Origin: Cylindrodendrum hubeiense | Taxonomy: Eukaryota; Ascomycota; Sordariomycetes; Hypocreales; Nectriaceae | Assembly (NCBI GenBank): GCA_014621425.1 | Contig: JAANBB010000048.1 | Location: forward strand, 1-64,000 | Direction: 5' to 3' | DNA length: 64,000 bases | In this document: positions 22,257-33,391 of the stretch, one piece after another | Position numbering within the stretch: position 1 is the stretch's first letter | Layout: each line of letters begins with the position of its first letter | Translations under genes and position numbers: made by a program | Notes under the pieces: model-generated | Told to the model about the DNA's origin: nothing | The model's database searches: none | Seen by the model: only the letters and a program-made list of their open reading frames with translations

Positions 22257-22508
22257 CTAGGGTAAATTGGAGACTTCCACACCCGAATCGGCCCGTGAAG
22301 TTGTCGAAGAGGTAAAACGGTTCAGTCGGTTGGGATAGATGTCCCCCCAATCAATCAGCGTCATGGCCAGGGGCGATGGCAGACCAATGACAGATGACTT
22401 TCCTGCTGACTGTTGGCCAACGCCGATGATTGGGAAAAGGTTGACAAGCCTGCCAACACCGCAAGCGCTCAGGCTGTCACTGATGTTGTGCAGTGGCCTG
22501 GGCTTCAA
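22257..22508 (-). pseudogene. dynamin-type GTPase P-loop fragment
   Basis: The minus strand encodes a short stretch with SLSACGVGRLVNL followed by IIGVGQQSAGKSSV, which matches the start and P-loop (GxxxxGKS) of dynamin-family GTPases, including the GDQSSGKSS-like core. After about 45 further residues of unrelated-looking sequence a stop follows at 22257, and the rest of the GTPase domain is missing. It begins directly at the stop of the C2H2-type gene (22505). It is a relic or the residue of a rearrangement; expression is unlikely. Confidence 0.55.
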
Positions 22509-25299
22509 CGCCGCTTGAATCGCTCCCCGAGTCGAGAAAAGACGCCCTTTTTCGTCGTCTCCTTGTGCTCTACTGTCCCTGGGCTAACCTCCTCTGTATT
22601 ACCTGGCATGAAAGCGGGAGGCGAGTTGCTGTCGATAGAAACTTGCTCTGTATTACCTGGCATGGAAGCCGGAGGCGAGTTGTTGTCGATGGGAGACGAT
22701 TCCATCAACATGATCCCACAGTAGCAACACGCCGTCCAGCCACCTCTGGCATGTTGTATCCACATGTGATCCCAGGCACTGGGGTCAATTGCAACCTTGC
22801 AAGTAACGCAATAGTGCTTACGCCCAGCCTGCGACCACCTGTGATCGCACTCTGGACCGCCGAACGGCTCTGTCGCACATCTCAAGCCTTGAGGTATTTC
22901 GCTTGAATACTGATACTGGAAATGTTGTGAGTAGCAGGTCATTCAGTCATTCGGTGGTGGCTTACCATCAGTTGCGGCTCTGAGTGAACGTCGCATTCAA
23001 CGCACTCTTTCTTGAAGCCTGTCACCATCTCTGGGTCCCATATTGATGTCGTGCCACAACTAGTGCATAGACGAGTCATAACCAGCTTTGGGGACGCTTC
23101 TGGTTCTGGGCCGAGCCATTCGAGTAGACCGCTGCTTGGCCGAGCTTCCTCAATTCTGCGACCCTCGTTGGCGAAATGATCCGCAATGTGATCTAGTCTT
23201 TCGTGGAATTGATGAATGTTTAGGTACGCGGGCTCCCCGATGGAAGCGTCATCATCATATTCCTGCCAGTCGACGACTTGGTCGAAGTCTTTGTCACAGA
23301 ACCAGCAATGCCACGGCCCCTCCCAAGGGATTCTTCCTTCAAAATGACTTAGTACATGAGTCTTCCACAACTCCCTACTTGTTGAGGTAAATTTGCATCG
23401 CGAATAGATGTAGAGTTCGCAAGGAAGCATCATTATAAATAAATCGCCGAGATCGTCTCCATTGTCCTCAGCTTCCTCATCCAACCGAGCACCACGTGAG
23501 CTCTTATGATTCACGTTGTTGACGAGGTAGATGGAGTCGTCCAGGGGAGGAAGCACTGGAGAGTCTAGACGGGAAATGCCGGGATTTAATAGTCCGTTGT
23601 CTTCGTCGGCCCTACTCTCGCCCTTCGCCGTGGCTTCAACGATCTCGGCGGCCCGGTCGCTAGTTAAGCTAAGGGGTGACGAATCGTCATCGCGAATGTT
23701 TTCGTCTTCATCACCATCCCGGGCTGCGTGAGGAAGAGCCGCCAATGACACCTCACGAAGGTGGGTGCTGACATGTTTCAAGAAAGCCTCGCAGTCAAGA
23801 CGTTTTGATTCGGGCCCACAGAATGGGCAAGCTGACGGCCAAGCGACTAATCCCAGATGTAATTGCAGATGCATTGCCCAGGGCTTTGTCCTTTGGAATG
23901 GTTGAGCCACGTCCTGGCATTCCTCATGAATGCAGCAATACGGCATGAGATCGTCGAAGATATGTTGTCTGTCACCAACTCATCAGCACAGACTCATGAT
24001 AACTCTCCTTGGCTGTAGTCATCCACGGCGAGATTTGACAACAAAATTGATGCAACCATCGGGCGCAACTTACTTCCACTGAACACGCGTCATAGGTCCT
24101 CGCAATCCCCGCCAGCAGGCTGGGCAGTCGAACATGTCACTGGTCTCGGCGCCTTCAGGCATAGGTGGTATCCTAGGTCGTCCCTGGCTGAGTGCGGATG
24201 CTGTGGTAGAGTATGAGGCAAAGGTGGCCACTGACGCTGTGTCATCGCAATCCAGGGATGATGGCGATTTCATAGCTGCTTTTCTGCTCCTGGCGATCAT
24301 CCCCGCTGCCGAAGGTGCCAAATGACCTTTCACGCCCTCAGAAGGGTAGGGAGAGGCACCAAGGCTCGACTCGGTTTGCATTGTCGATTTTGTTGTTTCG
24401 GTTAGACGAGGATTTGTGCTCGAAAAGAGAGACTCGGTTGGCGGATCCATCATAGAGTTGTTATCGAGATCCCCTTCTGTTTTATCTGAGAAGCCCACAG
24501 TGCTTGGCTCCAGGTGTCTCGCTGCTTCGGCACGCGATGTGCAAAGGGCTCGTTCCGCATTTAATTCTCCGAGTCTTTCCACCAGGTATCCCGGAAGAAG
24601 AGGAAATCGGTCCCTTATCTTCCTACAATAGCTAAGGGCTTGAGGGGTGGAAACGTCAAATAATTCGGCTTCCTGTTGCGACTCCTCGTCTGGGTCATCA
24701 AAGAGGTCCATTGCTGGGTGTTCCACTGCCTGGCTGAGATCCATTAAGCAGGCGATGTATGTGGAAATATCTTCGAGGTTCTCCTGGCCCATATCTAAGG
24801 ATCGCGAATCAGAAACCGAGTCCGAGTCTGCTGAAGGACTCGTCTGGGGAGTGCCCGAGTCCTGCAAGGTGAGGCCGACTTGTTCCTGCATTCGCCTTAG
24901 ATCGGCCATGTCTTCGGAGAGGATTAGAAGCTGGCCTTTGTCCAACCCCACAACACGATCAAATTCCGACGACAGTACCCGACTTAGCTGAAACAAGAGC
25001 GATAAGACAGTGTGGTGAAGTTTAGAGGTGTTAGTCAAGATCTCATCAAGATGGCCTTCTTCCACGGAGAACCCGTCATCCCAGAGATACAGCCGGCGCA
25101 GTTCATGGCTATATAGCCGAGCGGTTTCTGGAGGCGCATGTCGTGAGGTCTCGCAGAGTTGGATGGCCTTGACCAGTTTGTCAAAGAGGTCGAAGATGGC
25201 CCCGTAGAATGAGCTAACGATCCCAAGGCTGCAAGAGTAGTCACCAGGCTCTGAGAGCTAACTATGCACATCGATGGCCTCGTCTTTGCTTAGCGGCAT
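22505..25299 (-). pseudogene. C2H2-type zinc-finger protein of the fungal NLR-associated kind, early in-frame stop
   Basis: Large multi-domain protein (about 879 codons). Exons 24074-25299, 22966-23968 and 22505-22915 join in frame. The N-terminal part (RRLYLWDDGFSVEEG, then LHHTVLSLLFQL) is a helical domain common in fungal proteins that precede C2H2 clusters. Then comes a Ser/Thr-rich linker and CPAC, PYCCIHEEC and CPFCG fingers with LKHVSTHLREVSLAALP, a familiar signature. The C-terminal region adds two more Cys pairs and a duplicated NSPPA.MPGNTE motif. The best start, ATG 25299 (MPLSKDEAIDVHS), is followed by an in-frame TAG at 25258-25260 (codon 14), with no obvious intron to remove it. 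Either the gene is disrupted or an upstream exon exists. Function is unknown. Confidence 0.7.
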
Positions 25300-25635
25300 T
25301 TTGCTGACATGAAAGTCTCTGGTCCTGATGGTGATAGATTCGATGGAATTTCGTGATGATTTACGCTCAGGGAGCTGATAATGGCGCCGTCTTGGCTGAG
25401 CGGGGTTTTTTAAATTCGCAAGTGCAGCTGACGGAATATGCTGAAGATCTCAATGCTGATAGGACGAAACTTGTAGATCCTTGTACTTTGCATTTGTTCT
25501 ACTACCTGATTCCATCTAGCCTCGTTGACCCCTCACCTGAACTTCTAATCTGCATCTATGGCAGAATGAGGGTCACGCTTGAAGATCTCACAATAGTCTG
25601 CGCCTGGATTGCTTGGATAGCTACTGTGAGTGAAG
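25300..25635. other. intergenic between two decayed NLR-type genes
   Basis: A 336-bp stretch. No gene is recognised; it probably holds both divergent promoters. Confidence 0.4.
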
Positions 25636-27748
25636 ATGAGCGGTGTTGAGTTCATCGTCGGCACTGTCCTGGGTGGTGTGCCCGTCGCTGTCATGGCCTT
25701 TGAGAAATACCAGATGCTGTTAACTATGTTGTTGATGTTTCGCAATCCGAGGGAAATCGTTTGTATGCAGTCAAAGGTCGGCTCTTAGTGAATAATCTTT
25801 AGAAATAATGCTATCAACCTCCTCTCTTCTGTCATGAATGACCGGGAATTGATCCACTTGTGGATATCTGGGTTAACAGACTCGAGTAATTATATAAATT
25901 TACCAACAGCTGACATTGACTTGATATTGGTAGATGTTTACCGAAGCCGCATTGATTCTTTAAAGGATACTTTTTCGAGCTGTAAAAGTACGCTAGATGA
26001 GATTTTGTCTATACTAGAGAAGATCTCTGAGGAGTTGTTAAGTATAGTAAATGTCGTGGGGAAATTATTGGAGGTAAGTTCGTGCCCTTGAGTCTAAGGC
26101 AGAAGAAATTGTCTCTCTAGATAATCACTGATGTTTTAACTTCTCTAAGCCTGATATGAGTTAATCAAGCAGTAGTAAGGAGTGGTTGAGTCGGATGGGG
26201 GGGCGCTTGAAGTTAGCCTTGTGTAAATCGGACCTTTTGGTATCTATTGATGATCTTCGGAATCTCAACTTAGATTTTAGTGTTATGATAAATCAGATTG
26301 TCAGCACTCTGGGCGAGATAAGAAACGCTGATCTGTGTAATTCCGGCGAGAAGACTATGACTGAACGAAAGAAGCTGAAGAGAACACTGACTAATATTAA
26401 TTATATCGAAGTGTACCAGCGAATTCGGCAAGTGTCAAGTCTACTTTATGACATACTGGTAAATGACTGGATCTGCTTATTATATGAGTATAAGAGCCAC
26501 GCTGCCAGTATTTCCTGCATCGAGCTAGAATAAGTTAAAATAACTTAGCAGGTCAAGTTTGAGGTTGCCTTAACTGTCTAAGAGGACACAATTGACGCGA
26601 GTAGTAAATAGGACCAGGGGCTCTCTGGACCTCTCTGGTTAGAGGTTGAGTATGTAGATGGTAGTGGTCAGGACTAGGTTGCTATTGTTAAAACGCATGG
26701 GGATTATTAAACTCTTGAAGAGCTGAGTATGGCTCTCACAAAGCTATTAACAAAAACGCTTCTTGTTGCGCCTTCATTCTCGCAAAACGTCTTGAAAGTC
26801 CCGCACAAGGTTCACTTTGACGTCGTCCCGAGTCAATTAATTCCAGCGAATGATTCTGGGATATCACCTGGAGAGAAGCTCTCTTTAGAAAAAGATGATA
26901 GTGGCCAGGTCCCCCCAGAGACCGTATCAGAGATGTAAGTTATTGATTTGATGTTGGTTGTGGACTTTTGTGAGTACCTTTACTCTCAATATTGACTTTG
27001 TTAATCGCAGTAATGCTTTCTAGGATGTCTAGGTGGAAAGTAACTATAAAGATTCTACATCCCGCCAGCACATAGGCGAGTCTGCGATGAACCCAAGTCT
27101 CTGGAGGTAATAATCGCATGGATAGGTGTAAACTCTATGTACAGATGTCTACCGTTACCTGTGGCATTGTAAATTGCCGGCTCTCTCGCGGTATCTGTGT
27201 TATAGTTTTATTCGACGCCATGGTTACCCGAAACATGGCGTAGCCAGGACATCAACTTCTTCAGCACTTAATTATCAGTGGAAGATGAGATATAACTGTC
27301 ACATCCTCATTTTCAGGTCCAATTCTCAAATCACATCAAAAAGAGTATGTCATAGTATTCTAAGGTATCAGATCTTACCTTGGTCAACAGTGAGGAGGTT
27401 TCGCTGTCTGGCGCTAGAAACGAGATTCTCTTCTGGCTCGGTGTTGTCCTTCTTGAGGTCGGATTCTCGCGCCTGTGGCACAGTCTACGCGAAGAGATTC
27501 TCAACTTGAAGAAGCTGCCCACTAATCGACGGACGGATTACTATGTTGCAGAGAAATTATGTGCGATCTTGATGAATCAGATGGGAGTGAGATACCTGCG
27601 TATCATCCGCAAATGCATCGGGTGCGACTTTGGGCTCGATGAGCCGCAGGACGACCTGGAGTCCAGCGAAGAGCTGCAAGACATGTTCTTGCTTGACGTG
27701 GTCATTGAACTTCAAAAGCTAAAAGAGCGAGTTCAAGCGCTGGGCTGA
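25636..27748 (+). pseudogene. decayed DUF7580-type (fungal STAND/HET-associated) gene
   Basis: The conserved parts are all present but in broken frames. MSGVEFIVGTVLGGVPVAV is the usual start. QSKV is followed by TAG and TGA near 25786, then RNNAINLLSSVMNDREL and a helical SSCKSTLDEI segment. A middle part with KLALCKSDL and a C-terminal block with LGVVLLEVGFSRLW, ILMNQMG and CIGCDFGL end at 27748. WLPETWRSQDINFF is readable around 27210-27260 in yet another frame. The paired stops are one C-to-T step from CAG and CGA. The AT-rich centre supports RIP-like decay. The last 120 codons are intact and uninterrupted. The family is recalled from fungal proteins of unknown or self/non-self roles. Confidence 0.72.
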
Positions 27749-28461
27749 GAGTACAAACACTTATGATTTCTCATGGATATTGACGGCGGTTGGTTGAAGC
27801 TGTGAGGGAAGCTCAGCAGCACGATGAGATGTTGGGGAAACATCTACATCTGTAACTCGACAAATGGTCCTCTGCTCTTGGACCTCTGCAGTTCGATAAC
27901 CATTCTGTAGTACAGTATCTTCCGCTCATGTAGTGATGTTCATTATCGGCTTCCTCTTTCGTTCTCTCTGCTTTCTTCAATGACTAGGCGGACCAGCTCC
28001 GTCATCCCATATCATAGGTCATTGTTTTTAGCACGGGACCTGTTGGACTGCTTTGCGCAAGCGTCGCTGGAGCGTACGGAGCAACTACAGTCGTCTACGC
28101 CGACATCGTTCAGGTCAGACTCTACGTAGGAAAGGTCATTTGTCGCTCTGCACATTGCTCCGTCTGGAAGGGTTGCGCCATATCAGAATACAAGAAACTT
28201 TCTTTGGTAAGACTTGTAAGATTATTATTGAGAACACACAAGTCGTCTGGAAAGAATTCTTGTTAACTGTTTCAAATCGGTGCTTAACTGCTAATTTAAT
28301 GAAAAGGCAATACACGACGTGGTATCTGGTAATGAAATGACAAGTGGAATAAATACATGGATAAAAATACAGAAATGCAATATATAATTTAGCTTCATTA
28401 TACGTTATTACTTCTCAACCACTTAAAATACCCAGTACTCTTACACCAACTCGTTGTCCTG
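27749..28461. other. intergenic, AT-rich
   Basis: A 0.7-kb stretch between the 3' ends of the DUF7580-type pseudogene and the HypX-like gene. I see no gene. Confidence 0.5.
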
Positions 28462-30648
28462 TTAATTAGCCTTGTCGTACGAATAATAGCAAGAAAATAC
28501 CGGTCCCAAGCTTCGCCGCGTTCCAACCTCCATGTTAGACAACGCGATTAAGTCCTGGTCGCAAAAGTCCATTGGATCTTTGCTGCTCGCAGGACTCGGG
28601 GGCGCAAATTTCTTTTGTCGCTCCATCTCCAGTAACCTCGACTGGATCATCCTTTCCAAGGCACGTTTCTCAAAACTGGCCGCGTCATCAAATGCATCAC
28701 TCTCCTCCTCGTCCTCTTTTCCGGCCCGTCGCCGATGCGACGCAAACCGCAGCGGCGTCTGTACAGGCTTGATCTTGCGCACAAATTCCCGCCTCCTCGA
28801 GTGATACCTCTCCGATCTGGCGCTCCACAAGTCCTTTGCCATCTCGCCAAGTTCCTGCGCCCGCACCGCCGCCAGTGCGAAAGGGCTCACATCGACGCCG
28901 GCTTTCCACTTGCCCGGCACGTATTGGAAGTCAGCTTTAGGGACCATGGCCCTGACGTGATTGCGAATTCTTGTGTCAAGAAGCTGCCCCGATCCGGGCA
29001 GTACATGGTCGACCAATCCCATATCTCTCGCCCGAAAAGGGGATATAGGAACCATGTCTCGCAACAGGCGCCTCGCACCCTCGTCGCCACATCTCCCGCC
29101 ATAAGACAATGAGTGATATTCGGACCCGTGGAGACCCAGAGCCCGATATGCGGGATTGAGCACCGTCTCAGAGCCTACAATGACCGTGTCGCATGCCGCC
29201 GCCAGGGCCACGCCTCCTGCGGCACAGTTGCCTCTCAGTGCTGCAACAGTAATGATATTGCGCAGCGGAAAGTCTTCAAGCAGCATGTGCACCACATCGT
29301 CGATGCGATTGATGTTGCGCCACGTCTCGGCAGCAGTATCAGGACTCGACTCGATGACGTTGAGCGCGATGCCGTTGCTAAAGTACGACTCGCCGCCCAT
29401 GAGCACGACGGCACTTAGACGTCTCTCGATGACGTGCGTCGATGCAACAAACTCGAGCGCCTCAATCAGTCGCGAGCATTGATCCGTGCTCATGGCGCCA
29501 TTGTAAAAGTCAAAGTAGACATAAGCGACGCGCCGAGCGTTGGGATACGTCACAAAGTCGACCCAAATCTCCTGGTGCGTCGAGTACGCCGCCTTCGACC
29601 AGTCGATTGTTGGGCGCGGCGAGAGCGTCCTCTTCAGCGCGCCATCCTCTATGAGGCCGAGCTCGCACAAGCCGTATGTTGCAGGCACCTTCGGCCAGAG
29701 CATCGCATCGACCTTACGCTTCACTCGCCGCACGTGGGTAATCCAGATGCCCATGCCGTCACAAGTGGCGATGCAGACGGCACCGTCCCTACAAGCCATG
29801 ATGCTGCCTGGCTCGCCCTCGAAACCCTTCAACAGGTCTGACCGCTCCTCGATTGTGCCGCCGTAGATGTACAGGCTCGGGCCACCAAACAGCTGCGAAA
29901 GACAGCCTGGTTGCGAGTCGGCAGAGCGGATCCTCCGTGAGATGTCACTGGCCGTGTCGGAGCGTACATCAAAGTCACGGTGGGCGGCTTTGAGAAGAGG
30001 GCGGCGATGGGTTGCGCCGCCGAGGAAAGGGAGCCGCTTTGTCACGGATGAGAGACGATACTCGGGATCAGCTACAAGACGGGAGAAGGCGGAGGTGGTG
30101 GGATGGCATGTATGTCGACGAGCTGCCGTCGCGATGCGGACAAGAGCAGCTAGGGTGGCGGTGATTGCGGCCCTTGTGATAGGTCCACGATATAGCGTCG
30201 ACTTCGTCACTCCCGGTGAGTCAATATCGATTTCAAACTGCTCGAATGCCCAAATCGGGCCGGCATCCAGCTCTGCAACGGCTTGCAAGACCGTGACACC
30301 CCAATGGGAGCGGCCTGCCCGACTCCAAGTGCATGTTTGGAGAAGCTGGCTGGACTCGGGGACCGCACCATCATCACCCATGAGGACCCAGTCGATGGCA
30401 CTGGGCCCGGCATCCCCTGGAGGCCCAGGATGGACAATAAGGGTGAGATAGTCAGTGTATATCTCAGAAGGAACGCGAGCGGTCAGAAAGGGACAGATGA
30501 TGAGGTCTGGCTGGGCGAGTGCTGCGGCCTCGATGATGACCTTGTCTGAGAGGGCATATTCAATAGTGACTGAATGTGTCTGACACAGAGCAAGGAACAG
30601 CTGCTGCGAGAGTGAGTTGTGTGCTGTGCACAGAAAGAGGATCTTCAT
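28462..30648 (-). CDS. hypX: HypX/HoxX-like formyltransferase plus enoyl-CoA hydratase protein
   Basis: Intronless gene for 728 aa. Residues 1-165 form a formyltransferase-type domain: MKILFLCTAHNSLSQQL, IVHPGPPGDAGPSAIDW (His about 73) and ELDAGPIWA. Residues about 372-560 form a crotonase domain with YFDFYNGAMST, VVLMGGESYFSNGI, WRNINRIDD, ALRGNCAAGGV and LNPAY..LGLHGSEY. This order and wording match bacterial HypX/HoxX, which turns a formyl group into CO via formyl-CoA for O2-tolerant [NiFe]-hydrogenase maturation. The central linker (about 170-350) and an extra C-terminal coiled, charged tail (about 600-728) make it longer than bacterial forms of about 540-610 aa. ATG 30648 is chosen over a frame open to 30762. 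Fungi have no [NiFe]-hydrogenase, so its role is unknown. Lack of introns hints at bacterial origin. Confidence 0.88.
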   Translation of the reverse strand: MKILFLCTAHNSLSQQLFLALCQTHSVTIEYALSDKVIIEAAALAQPDLIICPFLTARVPSEIYTDYLTLIVHPGPPGDAGPSAIDWVLMGDDGAVPESSQLLQTCTWSRAGRSHWGVTVLQAVAELDAGPIWAFEQFEIDIDSPGVTKSTLYRGPITRAAITATLAALVRIATAARRHTCHPTTSAFSRLVADPEYRLSSVTKRLPFLGGATHRRPLLKAAHRDFDVRSDTASDISRRIRSADSQPGCLSQLFGGPSLYIYGGTIEERSDLLKGFEGEPGSIMACRDGAVCIATCDGMGIWITHVRRVKRKVDAMLWPKVPATYGLCELGLIEDGALKRTLSPRPTIDWSKAAYSTHQEIWVDFVTYPNARRVAYVYFDFYNGAMSTDQCSRLIEALEFVASTHVIERRLSAVVLMGGESYFSNGIALNVIESSPDTAAETWRNINRIDDVVHMLLEDFPLRNIITVAALRGNCAAGGVALAAACDTVIVGSETVLNPAYRALGLHGSEYHSLSYGGRCGDEGARRLLRDMVPISPFRARDMGLVDHVLPGSGQLLDTRIRNHVRAMVPKADFQYVPGKWKAGVDVSPFALAAVRAQELGEMAKDLWSARSERYHSRRREFVRKIKPVQTPLRFASHRRRAGKEDEEESDAFDDAASFEKRALERMIQSRLLEMERQKKFAPPSPASSKDPMDFCDQDLIALSNMEVGTRRSLGPVFSCYYSYDKAN

Positions 30649-32362
30649 GGTGGTGGAATCTGAGAATGAAGCGTTGTGAACCGTCTTGGCCCCTTCACGG
30701 GGTATGCGTAAATCTCGCCGTGATATAGGTGTGATGCCGTGGAGTAAAGGTCGGCCGCCCAACCGTCTCGTGGTCTCTTTTTTTTGGGGAATAAGAATTC
30801 ACAAGGAAACGAGGTTCACTGTGGTTAGGGGCTGTGAACTGAGGGACGGAGATACTCGGTAGGAAACCTAGACCTAATACCATACCGAACAGATTTGTTT
30901 TTGGTGGAAATTTCAACCGCGCCACGCAAGGCGTGCGAGGTCTTAGGCTTGAAAGACGAGATGTTCAGCTGTCGCCGTCGCGTATTCAGCCAACCAACAG
31001 CAGCCAGCGACATGTAGCATCATGCAGGCAATCACTCAGCAATCGACAATTGCAAACTACGTGCCCCTGAACCGCTGCCACTTCGGGTGGCGGCAAGCCT
31101 CAACTGATCTCAAAGCCGGCCACCGAATAAGTGAGCAAAGTCCGATACGCCACTAAGGCTAGTGAAATGACAAACACGGGAAACACGGCTTGCGCGATAG
31201 TCTCACCAATCGCGATCAAGGCATCGCTAGTGTCTTGACGATCCCGTCCCAACCACCCCATCATTGCCCTAAGATGCAGCATCAGCGAGGCGCCACATAT
31301 GTCACATCTTTTGACAGCCTGGCTCTGGAGAACAAGTGAAACATAACTAAATTGGCCCATTTTCTAGATTCCACGTAGCTAGGCCCCACTCCACTTGCGT
31401 AATAGCAATCACAACACAAGACAGATCTGCCCGAGCTGATAGGAAATGTCGATTGTTTAATGACCTGCGTCCACGGACTGCGGGGCTGCCATGGAAAAGC
31501 CACATCGGAAGAAACAACACACACTAAGAAGTGCCTGCGTACCCAAGCGCTGGCATCCAGTCAAGCGCCAACTTCTCTTCAAAGGCGGCTACTTTGTCCG
31601 ACGCTGCCGTCACGCTGTTCAACATATCTTCAGCTAATCTATTTCATGAATTCCAAGATCGTCCTGTACCTCAGAGCTATAATGTAGGCGCTAAGACCAG
31701 ATTCTGCCGAGCAAGCCCGTACAAATGATGCAAAACCCAAGATACAAAGCCTTTTCATACTTCCGAGAGTGCAGGAGATGAGCCGGGGAATTCCAGTGGT
31801 CGCGAATTCTCGGAAGAATTAGAGAGGATAAAGGGCTAACCGGACTTTCATATTGACACACGGCTGTGCTCATGTAGCTGATTTCCGCTTTTTATTCTGC
31901 TCTCGAAAGGCTCTCTCGATTAGGAAATTATAGTCCCCAAAACCGACATTGCAGATTTCCCCTCCCTTCCTTGAGACTGAACACTTGCTGGTCTAGCCCA
32001 AGCGGACCTAAGTCGACCGGAGTAGAATAACCCCCCTCTCCACAAAATATCACCTCTGCATTGTGCGGTTTTGCAGGCGCGGCTTAGAGCTGTCGAGACT
32101 TTATTGCATCTCGGCGCCAAGCACTCAGCCTACGTCAAGGGTCAAAGTAGTCAAGCCAACCATGATAGCTAGGAATGTCTTAGAGGATAGAATTTTCCTA
32201 CAAAGAGTTTAACTTCAAAAACACACCATGGTAAGACGCAGAGATGTATGAAATTGCCACGTATGATTCAATCATGCTCTATATAAAGTGGTCCCCAATA
32301 TGCTCGTTTCATTCAAGTCCAAAAAACACCATTTACCGAGGAGCTCAGATCATGTTTTTCTC
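30649..32362. other. intergenic, HypX promoter side and MDR 3' flank
   Basis: A 1.7-kb stretch without a gene I can support. Short open frames on both strands (30695-32120) show no family features or consistent codon use. Confidence 0.5.
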
Positions 32363-33391
32363 CTAAGCAGAAGGGTCCACGCGGATTAAGCAGGAACCCA
32401 TGCCAGGGATCTTGTTCCAGTTCTCATGAGGCTCCCGGATGTTCTCCATATCCCAGATCTTCTTGATGGGCACTTCAATCCTACCCTGGACAAGCAGCTG
32501 CATGATGGCTTGCTGGTCCTCCATGAAAGTAGATCGATCGCGGTCAATGTAGTAGAAGCTAGTGCTCCTCTTGGTGACGAGGCAACCATTCTTGGCCAGG
32601 AGCTTCATCTGGGCAGGGAACTGCGATCGCGTCTTGCCGGCTTCTCCTTGGATGATATTCATGTTGCCTCCAAAGCCAACCACACGGCTAGGCTCGTTTC
32701 GGATAAGAATTTCCCACGACTCATCCCAGCTCTCGAAGCCGATGGGGTCATAGACAACGTGGGCGCCGCCCATTTCCTTCATCTTGTTCATCCAGTCCTT
32801 GTTGGTATAGGTGAAAGGGTGGGCTCCGATCTCACGGAGGGCGGCATGATTTCGCTCCGAGGCGGTGCCATAGACGATTGCACCCTGCAGTAGGCAGAGA
32901 GTCGTGACGGCGTATCCAACAGCGCCGCTCATGCAGTGGACGAAGACGCGTTGGCCCTTGCCGACCAGATCAGTAGCGCGGTGAACCAGGCCATAGGCGG
33001 TGTTCCAGTCAAGGACAACACCGAGGGCCTCTCGCATGTCGACACTCTCGGGCACAGCGATCAGGTACTTTTCAGTAATGTTGATCTTCTGAGCCTCGGA
33101 GTCATACACAGTTAGAGCGCCGACCAAGTCGCCGGGCCTAAACTTGGTGGCCTTGTCGCCATTGGCGCTCACTCGGCCGACGAAGCAGTATCCGGGAGTG
33201 AGCGGGGCGCCTTTCTGCATAGGGTATGAGCCGAGACGCATGTTGATATCGGCGCCGGAGAAGCCAGAGTATATGACGTCGCATTGGACCTCGTGCTTAG
33301 CGGGGGGAGGAATCTCGGCGGTGACGACGTTGACATTGGAAGGGTCGCCAAAGGCGGAGATGACGACCTTGCGGATAGTGTGAGTGGTCAT
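32363..33391 (-). CDS. zinc-free MDR oxidoreductase (quinone-oxidoreductase-like)
   Basis: Cytosolic NADPH-dependent oxidoreductase of 342 aa, intronless. The GroES-like N-terminal half (YSGFSGADINMR, then PLTPGY) lacks the catalytic Cys/His zinc ligands of alcohol dehydrogenases. The cofactor half has FVHCMSGAVGYAV as the nucleotide-binding glycine-rich loop and VVYDPIGFESW. ATG 33391 (MTTHTIRKVVISAFG) is chosen because beta-strand 1 of the family starts there; the frame stays open to 33469. Such enzymes reduce quinones or enones, or act in secondary metabolism. No partner genes are adjacent: a CHAT pseudogene lies upstream and the HypX-like gene downstream. Confidence 0.9.
   Translation of the reverse strand: MTTHTIRKVVISAFGDPSNVNVVTAEIPPPAKHEVQCDVIYSGFSGADINMRLGSYPMQKGAPLTPGYCFVGRVSANGDKATKFRPGDLVGALTVYDSEAQKINITEKYLIAVPESVDMREALGVVLDWNTAYGLVHRATDLVGKGQRVFVHCMSGAVGYAVTTLCLLQGAIVYGTASERNHAALREIGAHPFTYTNKDWMNKMKEMGGAHVVYDPIGFESWDESWEILIRNEPSRVVGFGGNMNIIQGEAGKTRSQFPAQMKLLAKNGCLVTKRSTSFYYIDRDRSTFMEDQQAIMQLLVQGRIEVPIKKIWDMENIREPHENWNKIPGMGSCLIRVDPSA

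Noticed and set aside
28532..30549. long antisense open frames within the HypX-like gene
   Set aside because: GC-rich shadow frames of a well-supported coding gene.
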